64,000 nucleotides of DNA from Aliidiomarina halalkaliphila (GCF_007096385.1 NZ_VJWL01000001.1:703194-767193), one strand, 5' to 3'; numbered from the stretch's first letter, positions 44,750 to 55,509 are shown. Translations and numbers: made by a program. Notes: a model not told the origin generated them from the letters alone.

Positions 44750-46918
44750 CTACAAAGCCTCCGGGCGGTGAATCGCATACCCCTGCCCCAAATTAATACC
44801 GAGCGAATGCAAGTGCTCGATAAGCTCTTGTTCTTCGATACGTTCGGCGATGGTGATGAGGTTCATTACCTTGGCGATTTGTTGAATCGATCCCACGATG
44901 GCTTGGCTCACCGGGTTCTTTGTTACGTTCTGAATAAACTCACCGTCGATTTTTACGTAACGAATTGGGAGTTTTTCGAGGTAATTAAAGGTAGCCACCC
45001 CACTGCCAAAATCATCGAGAGCAAACTCAATACCTCGATCTCTAATTTTCCGCATCATCTCCGCGGTGTTACGAATGTTATTCACTGCCGCCGTTTCGGT
45101 AATCTCGATACACACCGAATCGGTCGAAACTTGCGGATATTTCGCCAGAAGCGTATCGATAAAATAAACAAATTTGGGGTTACTCAAGGTGATCCCCGAC
45201 ACGTTCACAAACAACCGACAGCCTTGGTCTTGGGCTTCACTCAGTCGTTGAAATACTTTGCTTAGAATATGGCGATCTAACTGCTCGATTAATCCATAGC
45301 GCTCCGCGGCAGAAATAAATGCCCCCGGAGCCACGAGCTCTCCCGACTCATCCTTTAATCGACTGAGCACTTCGCGATGTAACACCACCTTTGGGTTATC
45401 CAAAGCAACAATACTTTGTCCAAAAAGAACAATACGATCTTCGCGCATGGCTTTCTTTAACCGATTCGTCCAGTCCATGTCGCGACGCTGCTGACACACA
45501 TCAGAATCATTCAGGTCGGCAATTTGTACGCGCGCCCTGCCCTTATCCTTGGCTAAAAAAGATGCAGAGTCGGCGGCAGCGAGGGCGTGCGCGAATGTAA
45601 GCCCACTCTCTTTTCCAAAGTAAGCAATACCAATACTCGCGGTCACACTATATTGGCGACCATCGCAAACAAAAATATGATCACTAATGGTCTGAATAAA
45701 GGATTCGGCAACGGCAACGGCGTTTCCCGACACAAGGCTTTCTAATAACAACACAAACTCATCGCCACCAACGCGGGCAAGCATTCCGTTGTGGTCTATC
45801 TCATCCATTGCTTGCGCTAATTGAATGAGCAGTTTGTCGCCTTCCTGATGACCGCATCGGTCGTTTACAATCTTAAAGTGGTCGAGGTCAATATATAAAA
45901 TTGCGTGCGTGCCAGTGGTTTCTTCCAATATTGCACTGCGTTGTTCAAGCTCTCTACGGTTAAACAAACCGGTAAGCGGATCGTGCATCGCTTGGAACTG
46001 TATTTGTTGTGTCATCAAGTGCGCTTGAGTTACGTCGTACCCTTGCACAAATATACCGGTCACTTCGTTCTTGTCGTTACGCATCGGTTGATAAACAAAA
46101 TCAATATACACATCCTCAGGAGCTTCATTTTCATTGCGCCGTATTTCAACAGGAACCGCACTCCCCACGAAAGGTTCGCCGCTTTCATAAACCTGATTCA
46201 GTAAATCAATAAAGCCCTGGTTAATTATTTCTGGCATAACTTCCGCAACAGTTTTACCAATCACATCTTGCCTGCCAATTAAGCGGAGATACGCTTGATT
46301 CGTGAGTTCAAATCGATGGCTTTCTCCCGCCAATACACAAATAAAGCCGGGGGCTTGCTGAAAAAGCTCGTTTACGCGTAACCGCTCTTTTGCCAGCAAC
46401 TCTAAAAAGCCTTTGTTGGCCCTCATATCCGGTATGGAAAATTCGTCCTGCTCGATGTCTAACAGAAGATGGCCATAAGAATCATTATCGAAATTCACTA
46501 GCGACGTAATGTTGGTCGGTTGATTGAGAATGTATTGAACTTCCCCGTGGGCGTCTAAAATCGGCGTATTTAGAATTTGCCAATATAAGGTTTGCGTCAT
46601 AGTAGGGGCTTTAGGTAGGTCGTATTGCAGGGTTGAAATTTGATGAGATTGCCCTGTTTTTATGACGTACTCATATGACTCGAGAAGCGATCTCCGCTGT
46701 TCAATACTACTCCCCGGAAATGCCTCGACGACCGTTTTTCCCACCAAATCAGTACGCGTTTCACCAACAACCTGCTCATAAGCTTCATTACACCACAGCA
46801 CACGTAACTGCGTATCCAATACCATTGAGGGCGCATGGCTTTTTTCGAGAACCGCTTCAAATTCACTAAACTCGCTTACCGCATCAATGTCCATCGGCAT
46901 CTCTGTTTCAATTCCCAT
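44750..46918 (-). CDS. PAS-PAS-GGDEF-EAL cyclic-di-GMP protein
   Basis: The 722-residue protein has PAS 1 at about residues 20-130 (FEAVLEKSHAPSMVLDTQLR), PAS 2 at about 185-300, GGDEF with RVGGDEFVLLLE near 380, then EAL. In the EAL domain the signature is HREVLSRL, Val replacing Ala. The other catalytic segments are present: FVNVSG, CIEITETA, ALDDFGSG, VKIDGEF, AERIEE and QGYAIHRP. It could both make and break cyclic-di-GMP. No membrane segment is visible, so it is a cytoplasmic sensor. Confidence 0.93.
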   Translation of the reverse strand: MGIETEMPMDIDAVSEFSEFEAVLEKSHAPSMVLDTQLRVLWCNEAYEQVVGETRTDLVGKTVVEAFPGSSIEQRRSLLESYEYVIKTGQSHQISTLQYDLPKAPTMTQTLYWQILNTPILDAHGEVQYILNQPTNITSLVNFDNDSYGHLLLDIEQDEFSIPDMRANKGFLELLAKERLRVNELFQQAPGFICVLAGESHRFELTNQAYLRLIGRQDVIGKTVAEVMPEIINQGFIDLLNQVYESGEPFVGSAVPVEIRRNENEAPEDVYIDFVYQPMRNDKNEVTGIFVQGYDVTQAHLMTQQIQFQAMHDPLTGLFNRRELEQRSAILEETTGTHAILYIDLDHFKIVNDRCGHQEGDKLLIQLAQAMDEIDHNGMLARVGGDEFVLLLESLVSGNAVAVAESFIQTISDHIFVCDGRQYSVTASIGIAYFGKESGLTFAHALAAADSASFLAKDKGRARVQIADLNDSDVCQQRRDMDWTNRLKKAMREDRIVLFGQSIVALDNPKVVLHREVLSRLKDESGELVAPGAFISAAERYGLIEQLDRHILSKVFQRLSEAQDQGCRLFVNVSGITLSNPKFVYFIDTLLAKYPQVSTDSVCIEITETAAVNNIRNTAEMMRKIRDRGIEFALDDFGSGVATFNYLEKLPIRYVKIDGEFIQNVTKNPVSQAIVGSIQQIAKVMNLITIAERIEEQELIEHLHSLGINLGQGYAIHRPEAL

Positions 46919-47112
46919 AAATCTTCCCCACGTCCATTCTCGCTGTTGAGGCCCACTCTTACATGCCCTTTTGTAACCTTAATTATAACTAGACATCAAC
47001 ACCAAAACCGTAATTATCGGTATGAAAATAGATAATCAGCTGAATATCTAAGGCTATTTCTCAAAATAAACTGAGAAACTCATACTTACGCTCATACCCG
47101 CCGAGGGGCTGA

Positions 47113-48486
47113 TTACAGCCCCGACGCCATCAAGCCCGCCAAGAATACGGTGCTCAGGCCGAGGTAGATGCTCACTCCCGTAATATCCGTAATGGTGGTG
47201 AGCACGGGCCCGGTCATCATCGCCGGATCCTTACCCAAGCGTTTAATGAGGAATGGCATGGTGCCACCCACTACACCAGCAACAAGCACATTCATGGCCA
47301 GCGCAATTCCGGCCACGAGGCTTAATATCAAACTGCCCTGAAAAATAAAGGCAATCACACCAAAGAGCACACCAAGCGCTATACCGTTCACGATACCGAT
47401 GGCAATTTCCTTGCGTAGTGCTTTGGTGATATCCCGCAAGCGCGCTTCCCCGAGTGCCATGCTGCGAATAGACACAGAGAGCGCTTGAATACCCACGTTC
47501 CCGCCCATGTCGGTGATCATCGGCAAGAACGCCGCCAAGATCGCCACTTGCACAATGGTGGCCTCAAATGAGGAAATCACCCATACCGCCCCTAGGTTCA
47601 GGAATACGTTGGCCATCATCCAGGGTAAGCGCATGCGAATCGATTGCCGTGGTGGTGTGAAGAACGATTCATCTACTGAGGCTCCGCTCACCGCAGTAAA
47701 GTCGTCAGCCACCTCTTGTTCCAGCAGTTCAATGGCGGTGTCTATCGTGATCACACCCACTATTTCCTTGGTTTCCGACACCACCGGCAACAGCTTTAAA
47801 CGTCGGGTACGAATACGTCGGGCGGCATCTACGGCAGAATCACCGACTTCAACGGCGAGTACATCTTCATGCATGGCATAGCTAATCGGTACATCATGTT
47901 TGGTTAACAGCAATTCACGAGTAGACAACACGCCTATTGGCTTATTGTTCTCATCAATGACATACACATAAGCAGTGGCTTCTATCTCACTTGGCGCTTC
48001 GCGCACTACAGCGATGGCTTCACCTACGGTGAGATCTTTTGACACCGATAAAAAATAAGGGCTCATCACCGAGCCCGCGGATCCATCTGCGTGATTTAAT
48101 AGCTGCTCCACTTCTGATCGAAACTCTGGTTCAAACTGTGATAACAGCAATTCTGAGCGCTTACGATTTAGCAGCGACAACATCTGCGCAATGCTTTGTG
48201 GCGGCATATTCGACAGCAAGGTACCCGCGGTATCCACATCTAACTCATTAAGGATACGGGCGGTAAATGGTGCTGGCATATATCGCGCGACCCGCCCCGC
48301 ACGTTCCCAGCCCAGTTCGGGCAAGAATAAGAGTACTTGAGAAAACTCAGCTTCGGTTAAAATTCGGGCAATTCGGCGTGTGGAAAGATGCTTGGCTAAA
48401 CGCGACGCCTCAACAGGTTTACGGGCATTCAGAAGCTCAGAAACTTCATCGGCATAATGTTCTAGCGCGCTGGTCGTGAGTAGCAT
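47113..48486 (-). CDS. mgtE: Magnesium transporter MgtE
   Basis: The 457-residue protein has the complete MgtE layout: an N-terminal helical domain (residues 1-130), a CBS pair (about 135-255, VMSPYFLSVSKDLTVGEAI, MHEDVLAVEVGDSAVDAARR), a plug helix and five membrane helices. The ion-path residues are visible in FLPMITDMGGNVGIQALSVS. MgtE is a Mg2+-gated channel: the cytoplasmic domain closes it when magnesium is plentiful. It is a single gene without a visible Mg-box riboswitch. Confidence 0.96.
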   Translation of the reverse strand: MLLTTSALEHYADEVSELLNARKPVEASRLAKHLSTRRIARILTEAEFSQVLLFLPELGWERAGRVARYMPAPFTARILNELDVDTAGTLLSNMPPQSIAQMLSLLNRKRSELLLSQFEPEFRSEVEQLLNHADGSAGSVMSPYFLSVSKDLTVGEAIAVVREAPSEIEATAYVYVIDENNKPIGVLSTRELLLTKHDVPISYAMHEDVLAVEVGDSAVDAARRIRTRRLKLLPVVSETKEIVGVITIDTAIELLEQEVADDFTAVSGASVDESFFTPPRQSIRMRLPWMMANVFLNLGAVWVISSFEATIVQVAILAAFLPMITDMGGNVGIQALSVSIRSMALGEARLRDITKALRKEIAIGIVNGIALGVLFGVIAFIFQGSLILSLVAGIALAMNVLVAGVVGGTMPFLIKRLGKDPAMMTGPVLTTITDITGVSIYLGLSTVFLAGLMASGL

Positions 48487-48673
48487 GAGAGATCCTATTT
48501 GAATTTCAAAGACTTAAAAACTTTAGTTGTATTTCTAGCACTAAGCAAAATAACAAACGCATCTCTTCAACGTTGTGATCGCGGAAAAAGGCTAATTTTT
48601 ACATTTGATTTTTCTAATTAAATAGTTCATGAATACAAGTGTAATTACAGTCTACTAAAGCGAGTCGTCGTCC

Positions 48674-49963
48674 ATGGATGAAGTCTTAAGCAAGCTAACA
48701 CGTTTAGAAGACATCATAACCAGTGCCGGTGTAGGTACGTGGGAGTGGAATGTTCAAACGGGTGAAATGCGCGTGAATGAAGCTTGGACAATGATGCTTG
48801 GTTATCGTATTGACGAGTTCGAGCCTTTGACTATCGACACCTGGCAGCAACACGTACACCCCGATGATTTGAAGAAATCAAACACCATATTTGAGCAGCA
48901 CATCAATGGCGCGAGCGAACGCTTTCAGGCGGATTTACGCGTGCGCCATAAAAATGGTCACTGGGTCTATGTGCGCAGCACAGGACGCCTCTGTTCACGC
49001 ACAGAGGAGGGCTTACCCGAGTGGATCATGGGAACACACTTTGATATTACCGACCAAAAACTGATAAAACATCGCGTTATCACCCAACAAATTACGTTAG
49101 AGCGCGCACAAGAAATTGGCCACTTGGGGTATTGGACGGCGAAGCCTAATATCGAAGATCTATATTGGTCAAATAAAATCTATGCCATTCTCGGCCTTGA
49201 TCACGATCAGTTTACTCCCTCAGTAGAGTTGTTTGTAAGCATGGTTCATCCCGACGATCTGGATTACTTTGAAGAAAATATGAAACTGCTCGCTGCTGGC
49301 GAACGTTTCGATTTTGAGCACCGCATTATTCGCCCTAGCGGTGAAATAGTCTGGGTTCATGAACGCGCATTTCAGACTGAAATTAACGACTCCACAATGC
49401 TTATTGGCACCATGCAAAACATCACCGAAGCGAAAGAAACCCAAGCAAAATTGTTGCAACTCAGTCGCGTGGATGATTTAACTAAGCTATATAACCGGCG
49501 TTATCTATTGGAACAATTGGAACAGGCTCATTTCGAAGTAAAACAAAATAAGACTACTGCCGTTTTAGCCATGCTCGATATCGACCATTTTAAGTCCATG
49601 AACGACACCTACGGCCATGATGTGGGTGATGAAGTACTGCGCCAATTCGCGCGCTATTTGAAAGCATCCGTGCGCTCAAGCGATATTGTCGCCCGTTCCG
49701 GCGGCGAAGAGTTTGTGATCCTAATGTTCGACACATCCCTCGATAACGCACAACGCCACATGGAGCAATTACTTGCGGGATTACGAGAGAACCCCTTCGT
49801 TGTGCAAGACACTCCACTTCGCGTTTCCGCAACCATTGGCCTCACTCACGTGCTCCCCACTGATTCAGAAAACAGTGATGTTTTAATCCGGGCTGATCGT
49901 GCAATGTACCACGGTAAGAAAAATGGCCGCGATCAAGTGGTCGTCGCAAAGGGTAGCAAGTAA
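48674..49963 (+). CDS. PAS-PAS-GGDEF diguanylate cyclase
   Basis: The 429-residue protein has two PAS/PAC domains, each with the W-rich PAS fold-3 pattern (GTWEWNVQTGEMRVNEAW and GYWTAKPNIEDLYWSNKI). GGDEF follows, with active-site RSGGEEFVILMFD near residue 345. No inhibitory RxxD five residues upstream was confirmed. It makes cyclic-di-GMP in the cytoplasm in response to an unknown cue. The divergent neighbour is mgtE, without obvious functional link. Confidence 0.93.
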   Translation: MDEVLSKLTRLEDIITSAGVGTWEWNVQTGEMRVNEAWTMMLGYRIDEFEPLTIDTWQQHVHPDDLKKSNTIFEQHINGASERFQADLRVRHKNGHWVYVRSTGRLCSRTEEGLPEWIMGTHFDITDQKLIKHRVITQQITLERAQEIGHLGYWTAKPNIEDLYWSNKIYAILGLDHDQFTPSVELFVSMVHPDDLDYFEENMKLLAAGERFDFEHRIIRPSGEIVWVHERAFQTEINDSTMLIGTMQNITEAKETQAKLLQLSRVDDLTKLYNRRYLLEQLEQAHFEVKQNKTTAVLAMLDIDHFKSMNDTYGHDVGDEVLRQFARYLKASVRSSDIVARSGGEEFVILMFDTSLDNAQRHMEQLLAGLRENPFVVQDTPLRVSATIGLTHVLPTDSENSDVLIRADRAMYHGKKNGRDQVVVAKGSK

Positions 49964-50162
49964 GATAACTCAACCACTCGCCTGTAATCTCCAGTTTACC
50001 CACTGGTTTAGCTACTCAACTCCGTCCTTAGTCAGGTACTTTTACCGAAACCCCATGCGTCCGAGCTTTCAATCATTACGACCGTCACCAACCGCAGGCA
50101 AAACACTTCGAAAACGCTAGCCTTGTTGGCACAGTTCGACAGGGATATTCATAAATATCACC

Positions 50163-50822
50163 TCAGGGCGCATTCCGCTCCGCCGGGGTTCGCTTAAATG
50201 CCTTCACCAACGAGTGAGGATCCACTTTTGCTCGCTGTTCTCTGGTGGCTTGAGCCCACCAAATGAGTTGATTAAAGGTGCGTCCGAAATAATCAAACCA
50301 CGACGTTTGATCCACGCCTTCAAGCGCAACACCATCCTCGTCGAATACCTCTTGTGCTTTGGGCACATGAATCATGGCCGATACGGGCAAACAACCCAGC
50401 TCCGACAAAAACGTGCGCATGCCAATAGCGGCACGCATGCCACCCCACTGACCAGCCGAGTAAGTTACTATCGCGCTCGGCTTGTAGGAAAACAGAGAGC
50501 TTCCAAAATGGTTTAGCAAATTTGCTAAAGCAGGACTCATCGAGTGATTGTACTCAGGGCTAATCATAATATAGCCGTCGGCTTGCTCAATTTTATCGGC
50601 AAGCGTGCTCAGCTCTTTTAGTGCGCTACTTTTGGGATATGCGAAATGAGGCTTAAATACCGTATCGGTGGGATAATCAAGCACATCTATAAGTTCAACT
50701 TCGTGGTCATTGAATCTGTCACTCAAACAAAACATACAAGCCTTCGCCACACGAGCCCCTAAACGCGCAGGTTTTGGGGGGGTGCTATCGCGGGCGGTGC
50801 CTAAAAACACTAAAAACTTCAT
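50163..50822 (-). CDS. NADPH-dependent FMN reductase
   Basis: The protein of 219 residues from ATG 50822 has a flavodoxin-like fold: KFLVFLGTARDSTPPKPARL at the phosphate loop, then ADGYIMISPEYNHSMSPALA with the FMN-binding EYNHS motif, and YSAGQWGGMRAAIGMRTFLS. These enzymes reduce FMN or quinones and azo dyes with NAD(P)H. The frame is open to 50852, but MKFLVFLGT is the natural start. It may follow the VOC/short-protein pair in one transcript (54 bases between). Confidence 0.9.
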   Translation of the reverse strand: MKFLVFLGTARDSTPPKPARLGARVAKACMFCLSDRFNDHEVELIDVLDYPTDTVFKPHFAYPKSSALKELSTLADKIEQADGYIMISPEYNHSMSPALANLLNHFGSSLFSYKPSAIVTYSAGQWGGMRAAIGMRTFLSELGCLPVSAMIHVPKAQEVFDEDGVALEGVDQTSWFDYFGRTFNQLIWWAQATREQRAKVDPHSLVKAFKRTPAERNAP

Positions 50823-50875
50823 CGTTAAATCCTTAATTTGTTCGTCTCTCAATCTTAACTAGAAACCTAGGTCGT

Positions 50876-50998
50876 TTAGCTCACTCGGTAAGTGATCATT
50901 GGGCTTCCGGAGTGCGCAAAACCATCGTAAGTTTTTTCTAAAAATGCGAGCTCATGCCCCAGTTCTTCCAAGTTTTCCCAGACTATAGAACTGATCAT
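50876..50998 (-). CDS. 40-residue conserved-looking small protein after the VOC gene
   Basis: The ATG overlaps the VOC stop codon (ATGA), the hallmark of translational coupling. The 40 codons give MISSIVWENLEELGHELAFL, then EKTYDGFAHSGSPMITYRVS and stop. It is hydrophilic with no signal or helix anchor. No family is recognised. It is supported only by overlap and codon pattern. Confidence 0.45.
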   Translation of the reverse strand: MISSIVWENLEELGHELAFLEKTYDGFAHSGSPMITYRVS

Positions 50999-51420
50999 TT
51001 GCTCTGTGTACTTAAATTACGCTCGGCCGGAATGTCACTGAGATACTCAACGAACTCAACTTCAAAGCCTGCTGGATCGACAAAATATACATTCTTTCTA
51101 AAGGGATCTGCGGCGCCCGTGCTCGACACGGTAAATCCAGCATGATTTAAACGAGTAATAACGTCTGCAATACTATTTGTTACATAAGCAAAATGCGCCA
51201 ACCCGACACTGTGGCCTTCCAAATCCCGGTTTTCACCTTCTCCGTTGTCGTTTAGCGCTAAATATTGGTAATCATCGCCGAAGTGTAACCACTTGCGAGG
51301 CTTCCCATTCCAAAATCCAGTTCCCTCTTCGCGAATACGCCAGTGAGGAAAAGCGGCGCGATAAAACTTTAACATGGCATCCATATCAGCCACGACCAAA
51401 TTGACATGTTCTAAGTGCAT
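50995..51420 (-). CDS. VOC (glyoxalase/bleomycin-resistance) family protein
   Basis: The 141-residue protein has the paired beta-alpha-beta-beta-beta modules of VOC proteins: MHLEHVNLVVADMDAMLKFY, LEGHSVGLAHFAYVTNSIAD, DPFRKNVYFVDPAGFEVEFV. Metal ligands His4, a His near 72 and Glu near 120 can be seen. It could be a detoxifying isomerase or dioxygenase. It is divergent from soxR over a SoxR box, so it is a likely member of the redox-stress regulon. Confidence 0.88.
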   Translation of the reverse strand: MHLEHVNLVVADMDAMLKFYRAAFPHWRIREEGTGFWNGKPRKWLHFGDDYQYLALNDNGEGENRDLEGHSVGLAHFAYVTNSIADVITRLNHAGFTVSSTGAADPFRKNVYFVDPAGFEVEFVEYLSDIPAERNLSTQSK

Positions 51421-51457
51421 AAAGCCTCCTTGAATTAATGGAGGAGATAGGTTAAAA

Positions 51458-51475
51458 CCTCAACAAAGCTTGAGG
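51458..51475. promoter_or_regulatory. SoxR box between the VOC gene and soxR
   Basis: CCTCAACAAAGCTTGAGG is an 18-base dyad with the same arms as the E. coli soxS operator CCTCAAGTTAACTTGAGG. On the minus strand it lies in a 19-base spacer between TTTACC and TAACCT, the over-long spacing SoxR needs for activation. That points to the VOC gene as the activated target and soxR as autoregulated. Confidence 0.8.
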
Positions 51476-51520
51476 TAAAGTGTTTTTTTAAAAAAACATT
51501 AAAAAACTTGGGGTAAATCA

Positions 51521-52000
51521 ATGGAAGAAGCAAAGTTAAGCGTTGGTATTGTGGCAAAGCGATGCGGAATTAAGGTGAGCACCTTACACTTTTATGAACA
51601 GCAAGGACTTATTCAAAGTTGCCGTAATTCGGGTAATCAGCGCAGATACAAGCCAGAAGTGATGAGGCGAATTTCGGTAATTAAAGCGGCCCAAAAAGTG
51701 GGCGTTAGCCTAGAAGAAATTAAACAAGCTTTCTCATCACTACCAAATAAGCGAACACCAACTGTGCAAGACTGGCAAGAACTGTCAAAAAATTGGCAAC
51801 GTATGCTGGAGGGCCGCATAGCATATCTGCAGTCGCTTCGTGACAACCTTACTGGGTGCATAGGTTGTGGCTGTCTGAGTATGGCCAAGTGCCCCCTATA
51901 TAACCCCAACGATGAGCTTTCGAAGTCAGGCACAGGAGCGGTGATACTAGATAACGCGGAACAAAAAGCCCGCACTGCATTCACAGGCGGGCTTTTCTGA
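51521..52000 (+). CDS. soxR: Redox-sensing MerR-family regulator SoxR
   Basis: The 159-residue protein has a MerR helix-turn-helix at residues 7-26, the dimerisation helix (about 80-115) and the iron-sulphur cluster motif Cys113-x2-Cys116-x-Cys118-x5-Cys124 that is unique to SoxR. Oxidation of the [2Fe-2S] cluster by redox-cycling compounds activates target promoters. The E. coli protein (154 residues) has the same layout. No SoxS gene is near; as in non-enteric bacteria it likely activates targets directly. The terminator hairpin overlaps the last codons. Confidence 0.96.
   Translation: MEEAKLSVGIVAKRCGIKVSTLHFYEQQGLIQSCRNSGNQRRYKPEVMRRISVIKAAQKVGVSLEEIKQAFSSLPNKRTPTVQDWQELSKNWQRMLEGRIAYLQSLRDNLTGCIGCGCLSMAKCPLYNPNDELSKSGTGAVILDNAEQKARTAFTGGLF
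51963..51998. terminator. Bidirectional terminator overlapping the soxR 3' end
   Basis: AAAAGCCCGC and GCGGGCTTTT pair around a 13-base loop. T-runs on both strands suit soxR (+) and the convergent tRNA-Val (-). The stem lies within the last dozen codons of soxR, which is unusual. Confidence 0.75.
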
Positions 52001-52005
52001 ATTCG

Positions 52006-52082
52006 TGGTGCGTCCGAGTAGACTCGAACTACCGACCCCCACCATGTCAAGGTGGTGCTCTAACCAACTGAGCTACGGACGC
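52006..52082 (-). tRNA. tRNA-Val (GAC)
   Basis: The 77-base gene includes an encoded CCA. The acceptor stem is GCGTCCG/CGGACGC; D-arm AGCTCAGTTGGTTAGAGC; anticodon arm CCACCTTGACATGGTGG with anticodon GAC; T-arm GTTCGAGTCT. It closely resembles E. coli valV/valW. Confidence 0.96.
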
Positions 52083-52218
52083 ACATCTTATTTTTGCTCG
52101 CTTCCGCGAACGGGCGCTATATTAGTAATTCCCCTGCTTGGGCGCAAGTGTTTTTTCCTCCTCGCCCGGCCTTCTCCGACAAAAAACAACGCAACTGCCG
52201 AGTTTTTGCACGATGCCT

Positions 52219-53058
52219 CTAGCGCAAGTTCGACGCATGAAAACGCAGGTGGTCTTCAATAAAGGTCGCGATAAAATAATAGCTATGGTCGTAGCCTGGC
52301 TGCATACGGATCTGTGCGCCCGCTCCTGAGGCTTTATTCGCCTCCCGAAAGAACTCAGTGCACAGTTGCTCTTTGAGAAACTGATCGGCATCGCCTTGAT
52401 CCACCAAAATTGGTGGAATGGCTTGGCCAGCAAGCTCTTCTAGCAAATAAGTAGCATCGTAGCTACGCCATTGCTGCTCATCGCTTCCCAAGTAGCCGCT
52501 CAGGGCTTTCTTGCCCCAGGGCACTTGTGTAGGGTGCACAATCGGCGAGAACGCCGATATAGACGCGTAACGCTCGCTATTGCGTAAACCAATCACTAAA
52601 GCCCCATGACCACCCATGGAGTGCCCGGAAATTGCGCGGTCTTCACTAAGTGGCAAGTGCGCTTCCACCAGCTCCGGAAGCTCTTTCACGATGTAATCAT
52701 ACATCTGATAATGCCTGCGCCATGGTTCTTGTGTGGCGTTCACATAAAAACCGGCACCTTTGCCAAAGTCATAGGCACCCTCGGGATCATCCGGTACATC
52801 ATCACCCCGTGGGCTGGTGTCAGGAATAATCAATGCAAGCCCTAGCTCAGCAGCGGCGCGTTGCGCCCCTGCTTTGCTCGAAAAGTTTTCGTCGGTGCAG
52901 GTGAGGCCCGATAGCCAATACACAGCAGGCACCTTGCCCTGCTCCGCCTGTGGCGGCAGAAATACGGAAAACTGCATGGTGCAGTTCAGCACCTGAGATG
53001 CATGTTCATAACGCAGTTGGCGTCCGCCAAATACTTTCTTGTCGTCTTTGAGTTCCAT
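52219..53058 (-). CDS. fghA: S-formylglutathione hydrolase
   Basis: The 279-residue esterase-D-type serine hydrolase carries the nucleophile Ser147 in ISGHSMGGHGAL, YWLSGLTCTDENF near residues 47-59 and the catalytic His in PGYDHSYYFIATF. It converts S-formylglutathione to formate and glutathione, the last step of formaldehyde detoxification. It follows frmA with 18 bases between, so the two form an operon. Length is standard. Confidence 0.96.
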   Translation of the reverse strand: MELKDDKKVFGGRQLRYEHASQVLNCTMQFSVFLPPQAEQGKVPAVYWLSGLTCTDENFSSKAGAQRAAAELGLALIIPDTSPRGDDVPDDPEGAYDFGKGAGFYVNATQEPWRRHYQMYDYIVKELPELVEAHLPLSEDRAISGHSMGGHGALVIGLRNSERYASISAFSPIVHPTQVPWGKKALSGYLGSDEQQWRSYDATYLLEELAGQAIPPILVDQGDADQFLKEQLCTEFFREANKASGAGAQIRMQPGYDHSYYFIATFIEDHLRFHASNLR

Positions 53059-53076
53059 GCCGATGGCATCCCTCTG

Positions 53077-54285
<1,209 letters not shown>

Positions 54286-54472
54286 TTAAACTCATTAAAC
54301 AAAGCTTAGTTCATTGTAATTATTTCTTTTGTTTTATTAATCAGACAAAATAAAATTCAGTTTTTCATATATGGAATAATAGATGAGTTTTTATAGAAAA
54401 CGGACCCGTGAGCGACACCGCGTTTTTGCTCCAATTCCGTGGTAAATACTCTCTCACAAAGGATCACACACA

Positions 54473-55354
54473 ATGAAGCAATGGCAGGGTATCTCCGAAT
54501 TTGTGGCCGTCGCCGAGCACGGAAGCTTTACCGAGGCAGCCCAGCATCTGCATATTTCTATTGCACAAGTCTCTCGAAATATTGCTGAACTTGAATCCCG
54601 TTTGGGGCTCAAGCTGCTGTATCGCAGTACCCGGAAGGTCAGCCTTACCGAAGAAGGGAAACTCTACCTGGCCCATTGTCGGCATTTAGTAGAAAGCCTA
54701 GATCAAGCCAATCAAGCCCTTTCTTCCCTCAAACAAACCCCACGCGGCCTGCTCAAGATTACGGCTCCGGTGTATTTTGGTGAAAACAAACTCGCCCCTT
54801 ATCTAACCCAATTTTTAAGTCGTTATCCTGAAGTCGAATTGGATTTGCATTTAACCAACGCCAAACTTGATCTCATTCAAGGGGGTTATGATATTGCGAT
54901 ACGCTTAGGCACCTTGGAAAGTTCATCGCTGATTGCGCGCCGTTTGGGCTCGCGCAACCAGCATGTGGTGGCATCACCGGCTTATTTACAAGCCCATGGA
55001 ACACCCGAAAACATCGCCGATTTACAAACACATCAATGTTTACAAGGAAGTTTGGAGCACTGGCGGTTGCAGTGCCCGGAACGAGGACTGGTACAGTTTC
55101 GCCCTCAAGGTCGTATTCATTGCAATAGCGGGCCCTTTTTGTTGCAGGCGGCGCTGAGCGGTATGGGGTTAGTGCAACTACCAGACTATTACGTGGATGA
55201 CGCCCTATCTACGGGCAAATTAATTGCCGTGCTGCCCAATTACCAGCTCCCTAACGAAGGAATATGGGCAGTATATCCAGAAAACCGTCATCTCTCGGCT
55301 AAAGTTCGCCATTTAGTGGATTTTTTAAAAGTACAACTTTCCGGATCGGATTAA
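54473..55354 (+). CDS. LysR-family transcriptional regulator
   Basis: The 293-residue protein has an N-terminal winged helix-turn-helix (SFTEAAQHLHISIAQVSRNI) and a periplasmic-binding-like effector domain with GLLKITAPVYFGENKLAPYL. It belongs to the common AaeR/DsdC-like LTTR group (YRSTRKVSLTEEG). It is divergent from frmA-fghA and so a plausible formaldehyde-responsive activator (as FrmR replacements in other bacteria), inferred from position only. Confidence 0.9.
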   Translation: MKQWQGISEFVAVAEHGSFTEAAQHLHISIAQVSRNIAELESRLGLKLLYRSTRKVSLTEEGKLYLAHCRHLVESLDQANQALSSLKQTPRGLLKITAPVYFGENKLAPYLTQFLSRYPEVELDLHLTNAKLDLIQGGYDIAIRLGTLESSSLIARRLGSRNQHVVASPAYLQAHGTPENIADLQTHQCLQGSLEHWRLQCPERGLVQFRPQGRIHCNSGPFLLQAALSGMGLVQLPDYYVDDALSTGKLIAVLPNYQLPNEGIWAVYPENRHLSAKVRHLVDFLKVQLSGSD

Positions 55355-55509
55355 ATTCATGACTAAAACATACGATTTTTCGCTAATTTATTTAGGTTTT
55401 AAATCGAATATAAATTGATTAATCTATATTTTTCAAAGACTTGAAACATGGCACGCTAATTGCTTGCTTCTCATTGCTATTTTATTAACCAACAGAGAAG
55501 AGTAAAGCA

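Noticed and set aside
49964..50162. Small gene between the GGDEF gene and the FMN reductase
   Set aside because: No frame with a ribosome site or protein-like composition was found.
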